Source: Vibrio sp. S9_S30 (lineage in GTDB: Bacteria; Pseudomonadota; Gammaproteobacteria; Enterobacterales; Vibrionaceae). From it: a stretch of DNA of 64,000 bases. Made by a program: the position numbers and the translations under genes. Location: NCBI RefSeq assembly GCF_014694455.1, contig NZ_JAAUWT010000005.1:62001-126000 (forward strand), in the 5' to 3' direction. Under the pieces are notes generated by a model. It saw only the letters and a program-made list of their open reading frames with translations, ran no database searches and was not told the DNA's origin. Of the stretch, positions 26,181 to 35,267 are shown piece by piece (within the stretch, counting starts at the first letter, position 1; every line of letters begins with the position of its first letter).

Positions 26181-27209
26181 TTATCGGATTGGGGGCGCGT
26201 ACATCAGACCGCCAGCATTCCATAGTGCATTCACACCACGAGAAATCTCCAACGGAGAATCTGCCCCTACCGTTCTTTCAAAGCTTTCACCGTAGTTACC
26301 GACTTGCTTGACAATTTGGTAGCCCCAATCGTCAGCCAAACCTAACCCTTTACCCTTTGGACCATCTACACCAAGAATACGCTTGATGTTTGGATCTTTA
26401 GATTTCAGCATTTGGTCAGCGTTTTTAGAAGTGATGCCATACTCCTCAGCGTTGATCATCGTATTGAGTGTCCACTTCGCGATGTTAAACCAAGCATCAT
26501 CCCCTTGACGAACTGCAGGACCTAGCGGTTCTTTAGAAATAATTTCGGGAAGAACGACGGCAGACGCCGGATCTTTCAGGTTTAAACGAAGGGAATAAAG
26601 ACCAGATTGGTCCGTCGTCAATACATCACAGCGACCTGAATCGAAACCTTTGGATGTTTGAGCGGATGTATCAAATACAACAGGTTTGTAAGACATCCCT
26701 TGATTGCGGAAATAGTCCGCTAGGTTAAGTTCAGTTGTAGTACCAGATTGAACACATACTGATGCACCATCCAGTTCTTTTGCACTACTTAGACCTAGGC
26801 TCTTTTTAACCATGAAGCCCTGACCGTCGTAGTAATTAACGCCGATGAAGTTCAGACCAAGTGCAGTATCACGATGCGAAGTCCAAGTTGTGTTACGGGA
26901 TAGCACGTCAATTTCACCAGATTGAAGGGCAGTAAAACGCTCTTTTGCGGTTAGAGGAACATACTTAACTTTTGACTTATCGCCTAAAACAGCAGCGGCA
27001 AGCGCCTGACAGTACTCTACATCAATGCCTTCCCATTCACCTTTTGAGTTAGGGTTAGAGAAACCGGGTAAACCCGTGCTTACCCCGCACTGAAGGAAGC
27101 CGTTCGACTTCACTTTATCCAACGTGCCTTCTGCGGCCAGAGCAGAGGTTGCCATCATAGCGGTTGAAGCCGCGACTACTGAAGCAAGAATAGTGAGTTT
27201 CTTTGCCAT
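26181..27209 (-). CDS. aapJ: General L-amino acid ABC transporter, periplasmic binding protein
   Basis: A 342-residue exported protein. The signal peptide (ILASVVAASTAMMATSALA) is cleaved before AEGTLDKV. The mature part has the AapJ pattern: LQCGVSTGLPGFSNPNSKG, then WEGIDVEYCQALAAAVLGD, FTALQSGEIDVLSRNTTWT, and a C-terminal NYGESFERTVG. It delivers L-amino acids to AapQMP. I use the ATG at 27209, seven to twelve bases from AGGAAGGA; an in-frame start at 27233 would place the ribosome site inside the gene. It is the first gene of the operon. Confidence 0.95.
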   Translation of the reverse strand: MAKKLTILASVVAASTAMMATSALAAEGTLDKVKSNGFLQCGVSTGLPGFSNPNSKGEWEGIDVEYCQALAAAVLGDKSKVKYVPLTAKERFTALQSGEIDVLSRNTTWTSHRDTALGLNFIGVNYYDGQGFMVKKSLGLSSAKELDGASVCVQSGTTTELNLADYFRNQGMSYKPVVFDTSAQTSKGFDSGRCDVLTTDQSGLYSLRLNLKDPASAVVLPEIISKEPLGPAVRQGDDAWFNIAKWTLNTMINAEEYGITSKNADQMLKSKDPNIKRILGVDGPKGKGLGLADDWGYQIVKQVGNYGESFERTVGADSPLEISRGVNALWNAGGLMYAPPIR

Positions 27210-27655
27210 TTGATTCCTTCCTGTATCATCCATGCAATACCAATCGAAATTGGCATACGTTTAGTTGTGTTGGTATTTTATGCTGCTATGAAAGAAGTAC
27301 GGCACTCTATTCACACAGCTATTTATAAGCGTAGAAAAGGATCTGAGACTTCTCAAATTATTAATTTAAAAGAATTTTTGAGTGCAATCACAGAACCGAA
27401 CACAATTAGAATGACGAAATGTTACATAAATGTAAATAGCACGGCAGTGCGACAAAATAGTGAAGCAGAGTTTTAAGTTCTGGAATAGGTTGTAATTTAG
27501 CCATTGATATTGCTATAAAAATGGATGCTAGATGATGTATCTCATAATATAGGAAAATTCGAATGATGATCTCTGGATGTTTCTTAACCTGATGTCCCTA
27601 GTGCCCCCTTTTTGTTAGTATTATGGAAATAAGAGAATTACGACAAAGGAATAGG
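27210..27655. other. 446-bp intergenic region, divergent promoters
   Basis: It lies between the divergent aapJ and the siroheme-synthase-like gene and must hold both promoters. It is AT-rich. A short inverted repeat (CCAAT-CGA-ATTGG region around 27240-27254) is visible. An 88-codon frame at 27210-27476 has no protein-like features and is not called. I cannot assign operators. Confidence 0.6.
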
Positions 27656-28600
27656 ATGCGATATTTCCCGTTATTTTTTGACTTAAATCACAAGCCTGTA
27701 TTGGTAATCGGAGGAGGAGAGGTTGCATCTAGAAAGGTTGACTCTTTGCTTCGGGCAGGAGCGGACGTAACGATTATCTCCCCTAAAATCGAGCCGTTTC
27801 TAGGAAAGTTGGTAGAGGAAGAAAAATGCCATTGGGTGAAAGCTTTTTATAGCCCAGATATGATGCAGGATTATGTCCAAGTATGGGCAACAACAGATAA
27901 CCCTGAGCTCAATCACAAAGTGCATGCCGATGCCAAGAGTAAAGGCATTATGGTTAATGTTGTCGATGACCAACCTTATTGTGATTTCATTACACCTTCA
28001 ATGATCAGTCGTGGTCGTATTCAGATCGCGATTTCAAGTGGTGGTGCCTCTCCTGTGTTGGTTCGTAATATCCGAGAGAAGCTTGAATCGATTCTGGCAC
28101 AAAATATTGGTCTTCTTGCGGAGTTTGCATCGTCAAAAAGAAACAGTATAAAAGAAGTATTGCCTTCGGTTGACGAAAGAAGAAAGTTTTGGGAAGCGTT
28201 TTTTTCAGACCCGAACATTGAAAACGCCGAGGATAGAATATATCTCGAAAACCTTTATGAAGCGCGTTTGAAAGATACCGACTTTGAAAGTGGTTCACTC
28301 ACCTGGCTTGAATTCTGTGATGACGTTGAGCTTGTGTCAATCAAAGGATTAAGGTTCATGCAAGAAGCAGAACTCGTACTTGCTCACAAAGATTGTCCGT
28401 TTGAATTCGTGGATCTTTGTCGAAGAGATGCTGAGAGAGAAAGTTATAGAAACTATGCAGAATTGTCGGCGAGATTATCTGCCCCTGAAGTAGGTTCACA
28501 GCGAGTGGTGGTATTTTTCCCGAAAGGTGCGCAGCATAGCCCAGAACTTAAATTGCTTGCTCAAAATTATCGAATTATCGAAGTGGCAGGCGTTAATTAG
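27656..28600 (+). CDS. Siroheme synthase-like protein: precorrin-2 dehydrogenase/ferrochelatase with degenerate tail
   Basis: A 314-residue protein. Residues 1 to about 210 match the CysG N-terminal (CysGB/Met8) module that oxidises precorrin-2 with NAD and inserts iron: YFPLFFDLNHKPVLVIGGGEV with the Rossmann GGGEVASRK, the catalytic-Asp region NVVDDQPYCDFITPS, and SSGGASPVLVRNIREKLES. After that, residues about 225-280 (VELVSIKGLRFMQEAELVLA and CRRDAERES) resemble the start of the uroporphyrinogen methylase half, without its glycine motif or catalytic body. It may be a CysG whose methylase half was lost. The ATG at 27656 has an AAAGGAATAGG ribosome site. Confidence 0.85.
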   Translation: MRYFPLFFDLNHKPVLVIGGGEVASRKVDSLLRAGADVTIISPKIEPFLGKLVEEEKCHWVKAFYSPDMMQDYVQVWATTDNPELNHKVHADAKSKGIMVNVVDDQPYCDFITPSMISRGRIQIAISSGGASPVLVRNIREKLESILAQNIGLLAEFASSKRNSIKEVLPSVDERRKFWEAFFSDPNIENAEDRIYLENLYEARLKDTDFESGSLTWLEFCDDVELVSIKGLRFMQEAELVLAHKDCPFEFVDLCRRDAERESYRNYAELSARLSAPEVGSQRVVVFFPKGAQHSPELKLLAQNYRIIEVAGVN

Positions 28601-28627
28601 CCATCATTAGTAGGTAAGGCTCAATAA

Positions 28628-28656
28628 GAAAAAGGCTTCTAATGTGAAGCCTTTGA
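28628..28656. terminator. Bidirectional terminator between convergent genes
   Basis: AAAGGCTTC (28631-28639) pairs with GAAGCCTTT (28646-28654) over TAATGT. The minus direction (yajQ) has the better T-tail; the plus direction is weaker. Confidence 0.8.
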
Positions 28657-28711
28657 AATAGAATGCGGATAAAGCTACGCGATTGTGGCGGCTCGACGCA
28701 TTGAACAGCTC

Positions 28712-29194
28712 TTAATCACGGAAATTCTCATACTGAAAAGGCTGTCCCAATTCTGATTGCTTTAACAGAGCAATCACTGCTTGTAAATCATCCCGCTTTT
28801 TACCGGTAACACGGACTTTTTCACCTTGAACTGCGGCTTGAACTTTGAGTTTGGCATCCTTAATTGTTTTAATAATTTTCTTAGCCATTTCCTTGTCGAT
28901 GCCTTGTTTGAATAGTACCGTCTGGTTCCAGCTTTTGCCTGAAGCATCCGCTTTTTGGGAATCCATGGAATTTACATCCACGCCACGTTTGGTCAGGTTA
29001 CCACGCAAGATATCTCTCAGCTGCTTCAATTGAAACTCAGCTTGCGCATGGAGCTTGACGGTTTCATCTTTAAATTCGAAGTTGGCTTCAACACCTCGAA
29101 AATCGAAGCGAGTAGAAAGCTCGCGATTGGCATTATCGACTGCGTTGCGAAGTTCAACCGTGTCGATCTCAGAAATAATGTCAAAAGAAGGCAT
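28712..29194 (-). CDS. yajQ: YajQ family nucleotide-binding protein
   Basis: A 160-residue cytosolic protein of the UPF0234/YajQ family: start [20 protein letters not shown], then STRFDFRG, the middle [20 protein letters not shown] and the C-terminal [16 protein letters not shown] all match. Members bind nucleotides, and some have been reported as cyclic-di-GMP receptors; which applies here is unknown. It starts 5 bases after the stop of the DAHP synthase gene, so the two form a unit. Confidence 0.94.
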   Translation of the reverse strand: MPSFDIISEIDTVELRNAVDNANRELSTRFDFRGVEANFEFKDETVKLHAQAEFQLKQLRDILRGNLTKRGVDVNSMDSQKADASGKSWNQTVLFKQGIDKEMAKKIIKTIKDAKLKVQAAVQGEKVRVTGKKRDDLQAVIALLKQSELGQPFQYENFRD

Positions 29195-29199
29195 AAGAA

Positions 29200-30261
29200 T
29201 TATCCTCTGTCTGCTCGTGTTTTTATGGCATCAGCCAGCATATTTAGCATCTTGACGGTATGCTCCCAGCTTAAACATGGGTCGGTGATCGACTGGCCAT
29301 AGGTAAGTGAAGTAATGTCGTTCATTGGCTGGTTGCCTTCAAGAATGAAACTTTCAGCCATAATTCCAGCGATATAATCGGAACCGGAGCGTATTTGCCG
29401 ACAGATATCTTCTGCCACTTCAAGTTGTTTTCGATGCTGTTTCTGGCAGTTAGCGTGACTAAAATCAACAACCAGCTTTTGCGGTAAGTCGAAACGGCTA
29501 AGCTGTTCGCAAGCATCAGAGACGGACCCAGAATCAAAATTCGGTCCTTTGTCGCCCCCCCTCAGAATCACGTGCCCATATGGGTTACCGGAGGTGCGGT
29601 AAACCGTCATACGACCATTTTTGTCCGGAGAATAAAAATAATGCGAAGCTTTGGATGCACGAATGGCATCAATTGCAATTTTAACATTGCCATTCGTACC
29701 GTTTTTGAATCCGACTGGGCAAGAAAGCGCAGAAGCCATTTCACGGTGTATTTGTGACTCAGTGGTACGAGCGCCAATCGCACCCCATGTGATGAGGTCT
29801 GCAATGTATTGGCCAGTGATCATATCAAGAAACTCAGTCGCCGTAGCCAAGCCAAGTTTGTTAATGTCTAGTAGCAACTTTCTTGCTTTGTTTAAACCCG
29901 TTTCCAGTGCGTAGGAGCCATCAAGGTTTGGATCGGTTATCAAACCTTTCCAACCCACAACCGTACGAGGCTTTTCAAAGTAGGTGCGCATGACAATGAA
30001 AAGTTCATCTTTATATGTATCTTGGATCGCACTTAAGCGTTGAGCGTAATCTAGCGCCGCCTCGGTATCATGAACTGAGCAAGGGCCAACAATGACCAGT
30101 AGCCGATTATCCTGACCCGCTAAAATGGCTTCAATTTGTCGACGAGACTGTTCGATTCGCTCGGCAACGTCATCTGTGAGAGGGTGAGCCAGAACCAGCT
30201 CTGCAGGAGTGGGCATTGGACCCAGAGGCTGAGTTCTTAATTCGTCTGTCTTTAAGGGCAT
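29200..30261 (-). CDS. aroH: 3-deoxy-7-phosphoheptulonate synthase (AroH-type DAHP synthase)
   Basis: A 353-residue class I DAHP synthase. It condenses phosphoenolpyruvate with erythrose-4-phosphate to begin aromatic amino-acid synthesis. Motifs are [45 protein letters not shown] and [16 protein letters not shown] with metal-site residues. The wording of the last two segments is nearer to E. coli AroH (tryptophan-sensitive) than to AroF or AroG; feedback specificity is inferred only. I start at the ATG at 30261, since the AGG upstream is too close to the GTG at 30267. It leads a two-gene unit with yajQ. Confidence 0.88.
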   Translation of the reverse strand: MPLKTDELRTQPLGPMPTPAELVLAHPLTDDVAERIEQSRRQIEAILAGQDNRLLVIVGPCSVHDTEAALDYAQRLSAIQDTYKDELFIVMRTYFEKPRTVVGWKGLITDPNLDGSYALETGLNKARKLLLDINKLGLATATEFLDMITGQYIADLITWGAIGARTTESQIHREMASALSCPVGFKNGTNGNVKIAIDAIRASKASHYFYSPDKNGRMTVYRTSGNPYGHVILRGGDKGPNFDSGSVSDACEQLSRFDLPQKLVVDFSHANCQKQHRKQLEVAEDICRQIRSGSDYIAGIMAESFILEGNQPMNDITSLTYGQSITDPCLSWEHTVKMLNMLADAIKTRADRG

Positions 30262-30595
30262 GTGCACGCCTGTAGTTATAATGCAAAACGGTTAAGATAA
30301 CGGAAATCACATGGGGAATAAACACGCATTTATTCATATGAACAAAAACTTACCTTTCTATCTCAAATCCCTGTAAAAATCACCTTCAGCTGTACACAGT
30401 TCTTGACATTATGTTTGATTATATTGACGTCGCGGCCGAAGGTGTTTGATTGATAAGCTAGCGGTACAGTGTCACGTTTAGATTCAAGGTATGCTTTTCG
30501 TGCGATCGATCTACTAACATTGGTCATAACTCATTGACAATCTTCTTATTGTGGCTTTATCTGGTCGGACTAGTTATCTTAATGGGTTTGCCTCA
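30262..30595. other. 334-bp divergent intergenic region
   Basis: It lies between the divergent DAHP synthase and the hotdog-fold gene. A TyrR-like sequence, TGTACA-CAGTTC-TTGACA, lies at 30391-30408 (10 of 12 consensus bases), and a 7-bp stem-loop GAATAAA/TTTATTC at 30316-30335. No TrpR operator was recognised. Confidence 0.45.
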
Positions 30596-31072
30596 ATGTT
30601 TTCTACGATACAAAAAGCGAATTTCTACTTAAGTACATTCGGATTCTTCAAGGTTCCGCTTATTTGGCTATGTCGCCCTAAAATTCTGGAACTAAACGAG
30701 AAAACCGTTGAGGTCAGAATTCCGCTCAAAAAAAGAACAAAAAATCACCTTAACAGCATGTATTTTGGAGCATTGGCGATAGGGGCTGACGTTGCGGGCG
30801 GTTTTATGGCAATGGGGAAGGCTCAAGAGCGTGGAGGTAAAGTTTCGCTAGCATTTAAAAGTGTAAAAGGAGAGTTTTTGAAGCGACCAGAGGGGGACGT
30901 GCATTTTTTATGTCATGACGGAGATTTAATTGACGAAATGCTGGATGAAACCTTTCAAACCGGTAAGCGCGTGAATAAGTCGGTCACAATTACAGCCATT
31001 TGCCCTACATTGCATGATGAAGAACCAATGGCCGTTTTTGAACTTGTGTTATCGGTAAAAGCGATTGGCTAA
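30596..31072 (+). CDS. DUF4442 hotdog-fold thioesterase-like protein
   Basis: A 158-residue soluble protein of the hotdog-fold DUF4442 group: LNSMYFGALAIGADVAGGFM forms the central helix region and VSLAFKSVKGEFLKRPEGD the following strands. Such proteins resemble acyl-CoA thioesterases, but the catalytic residues and substrate are not established. I use the ATG at 30596, which begins MFSTIQKANF; a GTG at 30551 would add 15 residues without a better ribosome site. Confidence 0.75.
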   Translation: MFSTIQKANFYLSTFGFFKVPLIWLCRPKILELNEKTVEVRIPLKKRTKNHLNSMYFGALAIGADVAGGFMAMGKAQERGGKVSLAFKSVKGEFLKRPEGDVHFLCHDGDLIDEMLDETFQTGKRVNKSVTITAICPTLHDEEPMAVFELVLSVKAIG

Positions 31073-31115
31073 AGTTGTGAGTAAATTAGGTTGCAGTATT
31101 TGTATCCGTAGCTGT

Positions 31116-32465
31116 TTAAATGGAGATCTGTTCTATATCCACAATTTTTGAGCGATTTAAAACTATTTTCCAGCGATAATAATTTGATTCACCATCATGG
31201 TTGTTTTCACGAACAATGAGATTCAGTAGGTGACGCTTCTCGACGGATTCTTTGCTCACCTGACCATCGTTAAGTTGGTAAATCTTGCTGGAGCCTTTGT
31301 CCATCAGTCTTGCGATTTGGCTTAAACTGATGTTTAACGTCTCTCGTGTTTGTTCATAGCCACTCATGAACAACGTGGTTGCCATTTCTGTTTGGCTTCG
31401 GTAATGCAGTACTTTTTCTTCTCGTTGGGCAACGCGATGCTTTCGAATTTTCTGTATTCGGTCAGGCAGCTTTGAGTAGCTTGTGTAATCCATCCATTCA
31501 ATTTTCTGACCCACCATTTTGTTGGTGCTGGGATCGTAATAGCGACCGCGCCATTTGGGCTTGCCTTTACGTATCCAATGCCAAAGGATATCTCTAAGAT
31601 CATCTTTGAAGATTTCTCGTAATGCATAGATGAACGACATAATAATGATAAACGAAGCGGTGATTTCACCTAGCTGATCACGCATCATTATGGCGATGGT
31701 CGTGACGAAAATCATCACTATGCCAGTTGCAATGCCTTTTACTGCTCTCATGACGTTTTTACCCATCGAGCGGTTTTTCTTCTTAAGCACGATGGGGTAT
31801 TCAATCAGTCGCCGGAGTAGTCGCATTTTATTCGACATACGGGTGATGTCGGTACGAGCCTTTTTGGAGTTGTATCGGTTGAGCTCTCGGTGCGCGATTT
31901 CCTTTTCGCATAGCGTGATCAGGCGTTCTTTAATCGCGGCATACTCTTTGCCTCTTGGCATGTGCGCAATCAGTGAAAGAAAGTGTTGCTCGGTGAACCA
32001 CGATAAGTAGTTATCGATATTTGCGTAATAACGTTTTTGTGTTTCGTCATAAGGTATGGAACGACGCAGACGCTTTAGGATATCTAGGGCGAGGCTGATG
32101 ACCTCATCCACCTCGCTTTCTGTGATACTGTCACGGCTTTGGTGATTTAATTCATCGATGGCTTTATCGAGTGCAATCACATATTGGTAAGCATACAAAC
32201 TTAAGCTGACACGATACTGGTTGTTTGATAGCTGCCCACGTTTCGCTAATCGGCTGTGTACCAAAGGTAAGTGGGTTTGGTCACTGTAATATGCTCGTTT
32301 TTCACTGAGCGCACCGTAATAAAAGTCATTTTCTGACACCACATCCGAGTTCAACCCCAATTCTCCAGGAGTAAAAAGGTACACATCTAAATCCAGCTTC
32401 TTAGAAGTAGGCATGACATGTGTTACTTTAAGAGTGAGCGCATCTTGTTTCTCAACAGTAATCAC
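31116..32465 (-). CDS. Hypothetical membrane protein, 449 residues
   Basis: I do not recognise the family. The first 240 residues are charged and helical (including TESEVDEVISLALDILKRLR and KARTDITRMSNKMRLLRRL). Two adjacent hydrophobic segments follow at about residues 250-295 (IATGIVMIFVTTIAIMM and ASFIIIMSFIYALREIF). The last 150 residues are basic and soluble, with a W-R-G-R-Y-Y-D-P-S-T segment. Both large parts therefore face the cytoplasm from a short membrane hairpin. It starts at a GTG with GAAAGGA seven bases upstream. It is a single gene, convergent with the hotdog-fold gene. Confidence 0.7.
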   Translation of the reverse strand: MITVEKQDALTLKVTHVMPTSKKLDLDVYLFTPGELGLNSDVVSENDFYYGALSEKRAYYSDQTHLPLVHSRLAKRGQLSNNQYRVSLSLYAYQYVIALDKAIDELNHQSRDSITESEVDEVISLALDILKRLRRSIPYDETQKRYYANIDNYLSWFTEQHFLSLIAHMPRGKEYAAIKERLITLCEKEIAHRELNRYNSKKARTDITRMSNKMRLLRRLIEYPIVLKKKNRSMGKNVMRAVKGIATGIVMIFVTTIAIMMRDQLGEITASFIIIMSFIYALREIFKDDLRDILWHWIRKGKPKWRGRYYDPSTNKMVGQKIEWMDYTSYSKLPDRIQKIRKHRVAQREEKVLHYRSQTEMATTLFMSGYEQTRETLNISLSQIARLMDKGSSKIYQLNDGQVSKESVEKRHLLNLIVRENNHDGESNYYRWKIVLNRSKIVDIEQISI

Positions 32466-32620
32466 GAATAGATCCTTTCATTTTTATAGTTATGTCGCGA
32501 AAGTGTTATCAAAGGGGTGGATATAAAATATAAAAGTCAGATATCAATAAGCAATAGTAAGGCTTGCATCATATTGAAAATGAAGCGTGATTTACAACAG
32601 CAATCATAGCAGAGTTAACG

Positions 32621-32626
32621 TATAAT
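32621..32626 (+). promoter_or_regulatory. -10 element before cvfB
   Basis: A perfect TATAAT lies 34 bases before the cvfB start; no convincing -35 hexamer sits at the usual distance, so the promoter call rests on the -10 alone. Confidence 0.4.
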
Positions 32627-32659
32627 CTCTGTCAAATTTAAGATGAGTAACACCTTAAT

Positions 32660-33493
32660 ATGATTAAAATTGGTCAAACCAACACATTAGAAGTTGTTCG
32701 TAAAACAGATTTTGGACTCTTTCTTGATGCGTCCGATTACGGAAGCGTACTTTTACCTAACAAACTTGTCCCACAGGGGACAGACTTAGGCAGCAAAGTA
32801 GACGTGTTTCTGTATTTTGATTCCGATAATCAATTGTGTGCGACAACGGAAACACCCATTGCACAAGTTGGTGAATGGGGATTGATGAAAATTGAAGGTG
32901 TAAACAGCACTGGCGCATTTGCAAGTTGGGGAATTGACAAAAAAGATTTACTGATTCCTTTTAGTGAGCAGCGAGCAAGGTTTCGTGTCGGTCAGGAAGT
33001 ACTGGTTTTTGTTTACACAGATAAAGCATCGGGTCGTATTGTAGGAACAACGAAGTTTAATAAGTGGCTTGATAATACGCCAGCAAATTACACGAAGAAT
33101 CAGCAAGTTGATCTCATTATCGCTGAGCGAAGTGAATTAGGCTTCAAAGCCATCGTTAATGGTGAACATTGGGGGATGATATTTAGCTCCGATGTGTTTG
33201 GTAAGTTGTTTATTGGCAAGCGTTTGAAAGGTTACATTAAATCCGTCAGAGAAGATGGAAAAGTCGATCTCTCACTTCAGAAGGTTGGCACGGCCAAGAT
33301 GGATGATTTGAGCAGCAAAGTTCTTGAGACGCTGGAAAAAAAAGGTGGCTTTTTGCCTCTTAATGATAAATCTACCCCTGAAGCCATCTTTGCGATTTTT
33401 CGAACCAGTAAGGGTACGTTTAAGAAAACAATCGGTGGTTTGTATAAACTCGGAAAAATTACAATCGATAAAGAAGGCATTAGACTTAACTAA
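32660..33493 (+). CDS. cvfB: CvfB family S1-type RNA-binding protein
   Basis: A 277-residue cytosolic protein of the CvfB/YitL family. It has several S1-like beta-barrel segments (EVVRKTDFGLFLDASDYGSV near residue 8, GAFASWGIDKKDLLIPFSEQ near 88, and GYIKSVREDGKVDLSLQKVG near 195) and a C-terminal winged-helix segment with FRTSKGTFKKTIGGLYKLGK. The order matches the Staphylococcus protein, which influences RNA turnover and virulence; the role here is unknown. It is a single-gene unit. Confidence 0.9.
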   Translation: MIKIGQTNTLEVVRKTDFGLFLDASDYGSVLLPNKLVPQGTDLGSKVDVFLYFDSDNQLCATTETPIAQVGEWGLMKIEGVNSTGAFASWGIDKKDLLIPFSEQRARFRVGQEVLVFVYTDKASGRIVGTTKFNKWLDNTPANYTKNQQVDLIIAERSELGFKAIVNGEHWGMIFSSDVFGKLFIGKRLKGYIKSVREDGKVDLSLQKVGTAKMDDLSSKVLETLEKKGGFLPLNDKSTPEAIFAIFRTSKGTFKKTIGGLYKLGKITIDKEGIRLN

Positions 33494-33604
33494 ATAACCC
33501 CGCTCTAGGCGTTCCTGCGGCGGGGGGGGATGGATTATTCCATAGTAACGTCATGATTTGTTAGACATTAAACGTTTGGGTGAGGTTTGACCACTGACTA
33601 AACA

Positions 33605-33640
33605 CCAAAAAAGAGCCCAGAACGATTCCTGTTCTGGGCT
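33605..33640 (-). terminator. Terminator of rsmF
   Basis: AGCCCAGAAC (33614-33623) pairs with GTTCTGGGCT (33631-33640) over a 7-base loop; on the minus strand six T follow. A second hairpin, GGCTCTT/AAGAGCC (33649-33667), lies between it and the rsmF stop. Confidence 0.88.
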
Positions 33641-33728
33641 AGGGGAATGGCTCTTGTAGAAAGAGCCTGCGCTAATTGCTTCACTTAATCATAGTACACA
33701 CAGGCTCAAATACCACCATATATAGTGG

Positions 33729-35159
33729 CTAGAACAGGTTTCCATCTCTAACTAGTTCTCTTGGAAGACCATTTTTAATTCGGTTGCCTACCCATTTCCC
33801 TATTCCAATGACATCGTTATCAAGTTTGACGATGACTTCGCCTTTCCCCGATATGCTTTTAGGTCTTACGTCTCTTCCCATATACCACTGACGAGCATCT
33901 TCGATGCTTAGTGAAATACTTTGTGTTTCCTGACCCGTTGAAAGTGCCATGACGGCTTCATGTTGCCAGCGGTATCCCTTTTTATGCGCTTCTGCTAGCT
34001 TAATTCCCATGCGGTCAAAGCGGATTTCACCAATCATAGATTCGAGCGCTACAGGGAATAACCAAACTTCTTTGTCTCTTATCCAGAGTTGGGTTTGCTC
34101 TGGCAACGATATGCTCAGGCATTCTTCTAGGTGCTTTTCGATATCGATTGCCGCTTTTTTAGAAGCTTTTTCAAAAGGAAACTTACCAAGACGTTTCTTT
34201 ACTTCTGGTGCCGTTACTGAGTGAAGCTTACGCAGTTTGGCAACAAAGAAGCCTTCACTGTCAAAGATTTGAGGGTAGATGTGTAAAAAACCTTCTTCAG
34301 TAAGAGCGGCTTCCGCATTCTCAAATAAGTGGCCCAGTGGTTCGAAATCAACGGCTTCACCAAATTTGTTTTTAAGGTGATGACAGACCTGCTGGTTTTC
34401 TTCTAAATTGAGAGTGCAGGTAGAATAAACCAATACGCCACCTGGCTTGAGGGCATGAAATGCACTTTCAATTAAGTCTTTTTGGGTATGCGCAATATCC
34501 ATAACGGATTCCTTACTCCAGTTATTCATTGCGTCTGGATCTTTACGTATCGTGCCCTCGCCGGAGCATGGCGCATCCAGCAAGATGGCATCAAATTTTT
34601 CTGGTAACCAGCCACCAAAGACTCTGCCATCAAAATTGGTCAGCGCAACATTTCGAACACCGCAGCGTTGAATGTTTGAGTAAAGACCTTTAATTCGGCT
34701 AGCGGAAAATTCATTCGCGACAAGTGCGCCTTTATTATTCAGTGCTGCTGCGATTTGAGTGGTTTTTGAACCGGGTGCTGCTGCAACATCGAGTACCGTA
34801 TTTAGGTTATCTACGTTGTTGTCTATCAGCAAAGCGCTGACGGGCATCATCGAGCTTGCTTCTTGAATATAAAACAGCCCAGCCATATGCTCCGAGGTAT
34901 TTCCAAGTGGGACAGTGTCGGATGCTTCCCGCTCTATCCAGAACCCCGTATCACACCAAGGAACGGGTGTCAGTTTCCATCCTTTGGACATCGCTCTGTT
35001 TAAAAAGTCTTCGACAGAAATTTTCAGAGTATTTACACGAATACTCCGACGCAAAGGACGCATACAAGCTGCTATGAATTCGTCCATGTCCAAGTGAGAA
35101 GGCATGATTTCTTGGATTTGATTGATAAATGCGTCAGGGAGTTTGATATTAGAGTGCAA
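33729..35159 (-). CDS. rsmF: 16S rRNA (cytosine1407-C5)-methyltransferase
   Basis: A 476-residue RNA m5C methyltransferase, matching E. coli RsmF (479). The SAM site is VLDVAAAPGSKTTQIAAAL near residue 120; the two functional cysteines lie in LLDAPCSGEGTIRKDP and YSTCTLNLEENQ, the second being the catalytic nucleophile. The C-terminal half is a PUA-like RNA-binding part. It modifies C1407 in the decoding region of 16S rRNA. It lies downstream of letA-letB as in E. coli, with a terminator between. Confidence 0.94.
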   Translation of the reverse strand: MHSNIKLPDAFINQIQEIMPSHLDMDEFIAACMRPLRRSIRVNTLKISVEDFLNRAMSKGWKLTPVPWCDTGFWIEREASDTVPLGNTSEHMAGLFYIQEASSMMPVSALLIDNNVDNLNTVLDVAAAPGSKTTQIAAALNNKGALVANEFSASRIKGLYSNIQRCGVRNVALTNFDGRVFGGWLPEKFDAILLDAPCSGEGTIRKDPDAMNNWSKESVMDIAHTQKDLIESAFHALKPGGVLVYSTCTLNLEENQQVCHHLKNKFGEAVDFEPLGHLFENAEAALTEEGFLHIYPQIFDSEGFFVAKLRKLHSVTAPEVKKRLGKFPFEKASKKAAIDIEKHLEECLSISLPEQTQLWIRDKEVWLFPVALESMIGEIRFDRMGIKLAEAHKKGYRWQHEAVMALSTGQETQSISLSIEDARQWYMGRDVRPKSISGKGEVIVKLDNDVIGIGKWVGNRIKNGLPRELVRDGNLF

Positions 35160-35204
35160 AATAGTGTCTCTGAAGAAAAATTTGCTGCCAATTCTATCGT
35201 AAAA

Positions 35205-35240
35205 TAAAAAAAATGCAGCTTAAACTGAAGCTGCATTTTT
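35205..35240 (-). terminator. Terminator after letB
   Basis: AAATGCAGCTT (35211-35221) pairs with AAGCTGCATTT (35228-35238) over AAACTG; on the minus strand a long T-rich tail follows. It separates letB from rsmF. Confidence 0.88.
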
Positions 35241-35267
35241 GGCGATGCTAAGTGGCATAATGTGATT

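Noticed and set aside
27210..27476. 88-codon frame in the aapJ upstream region
   Set aside because: Irregular composition, no ribosome site, and it runs through the expected promoter of aapJ.
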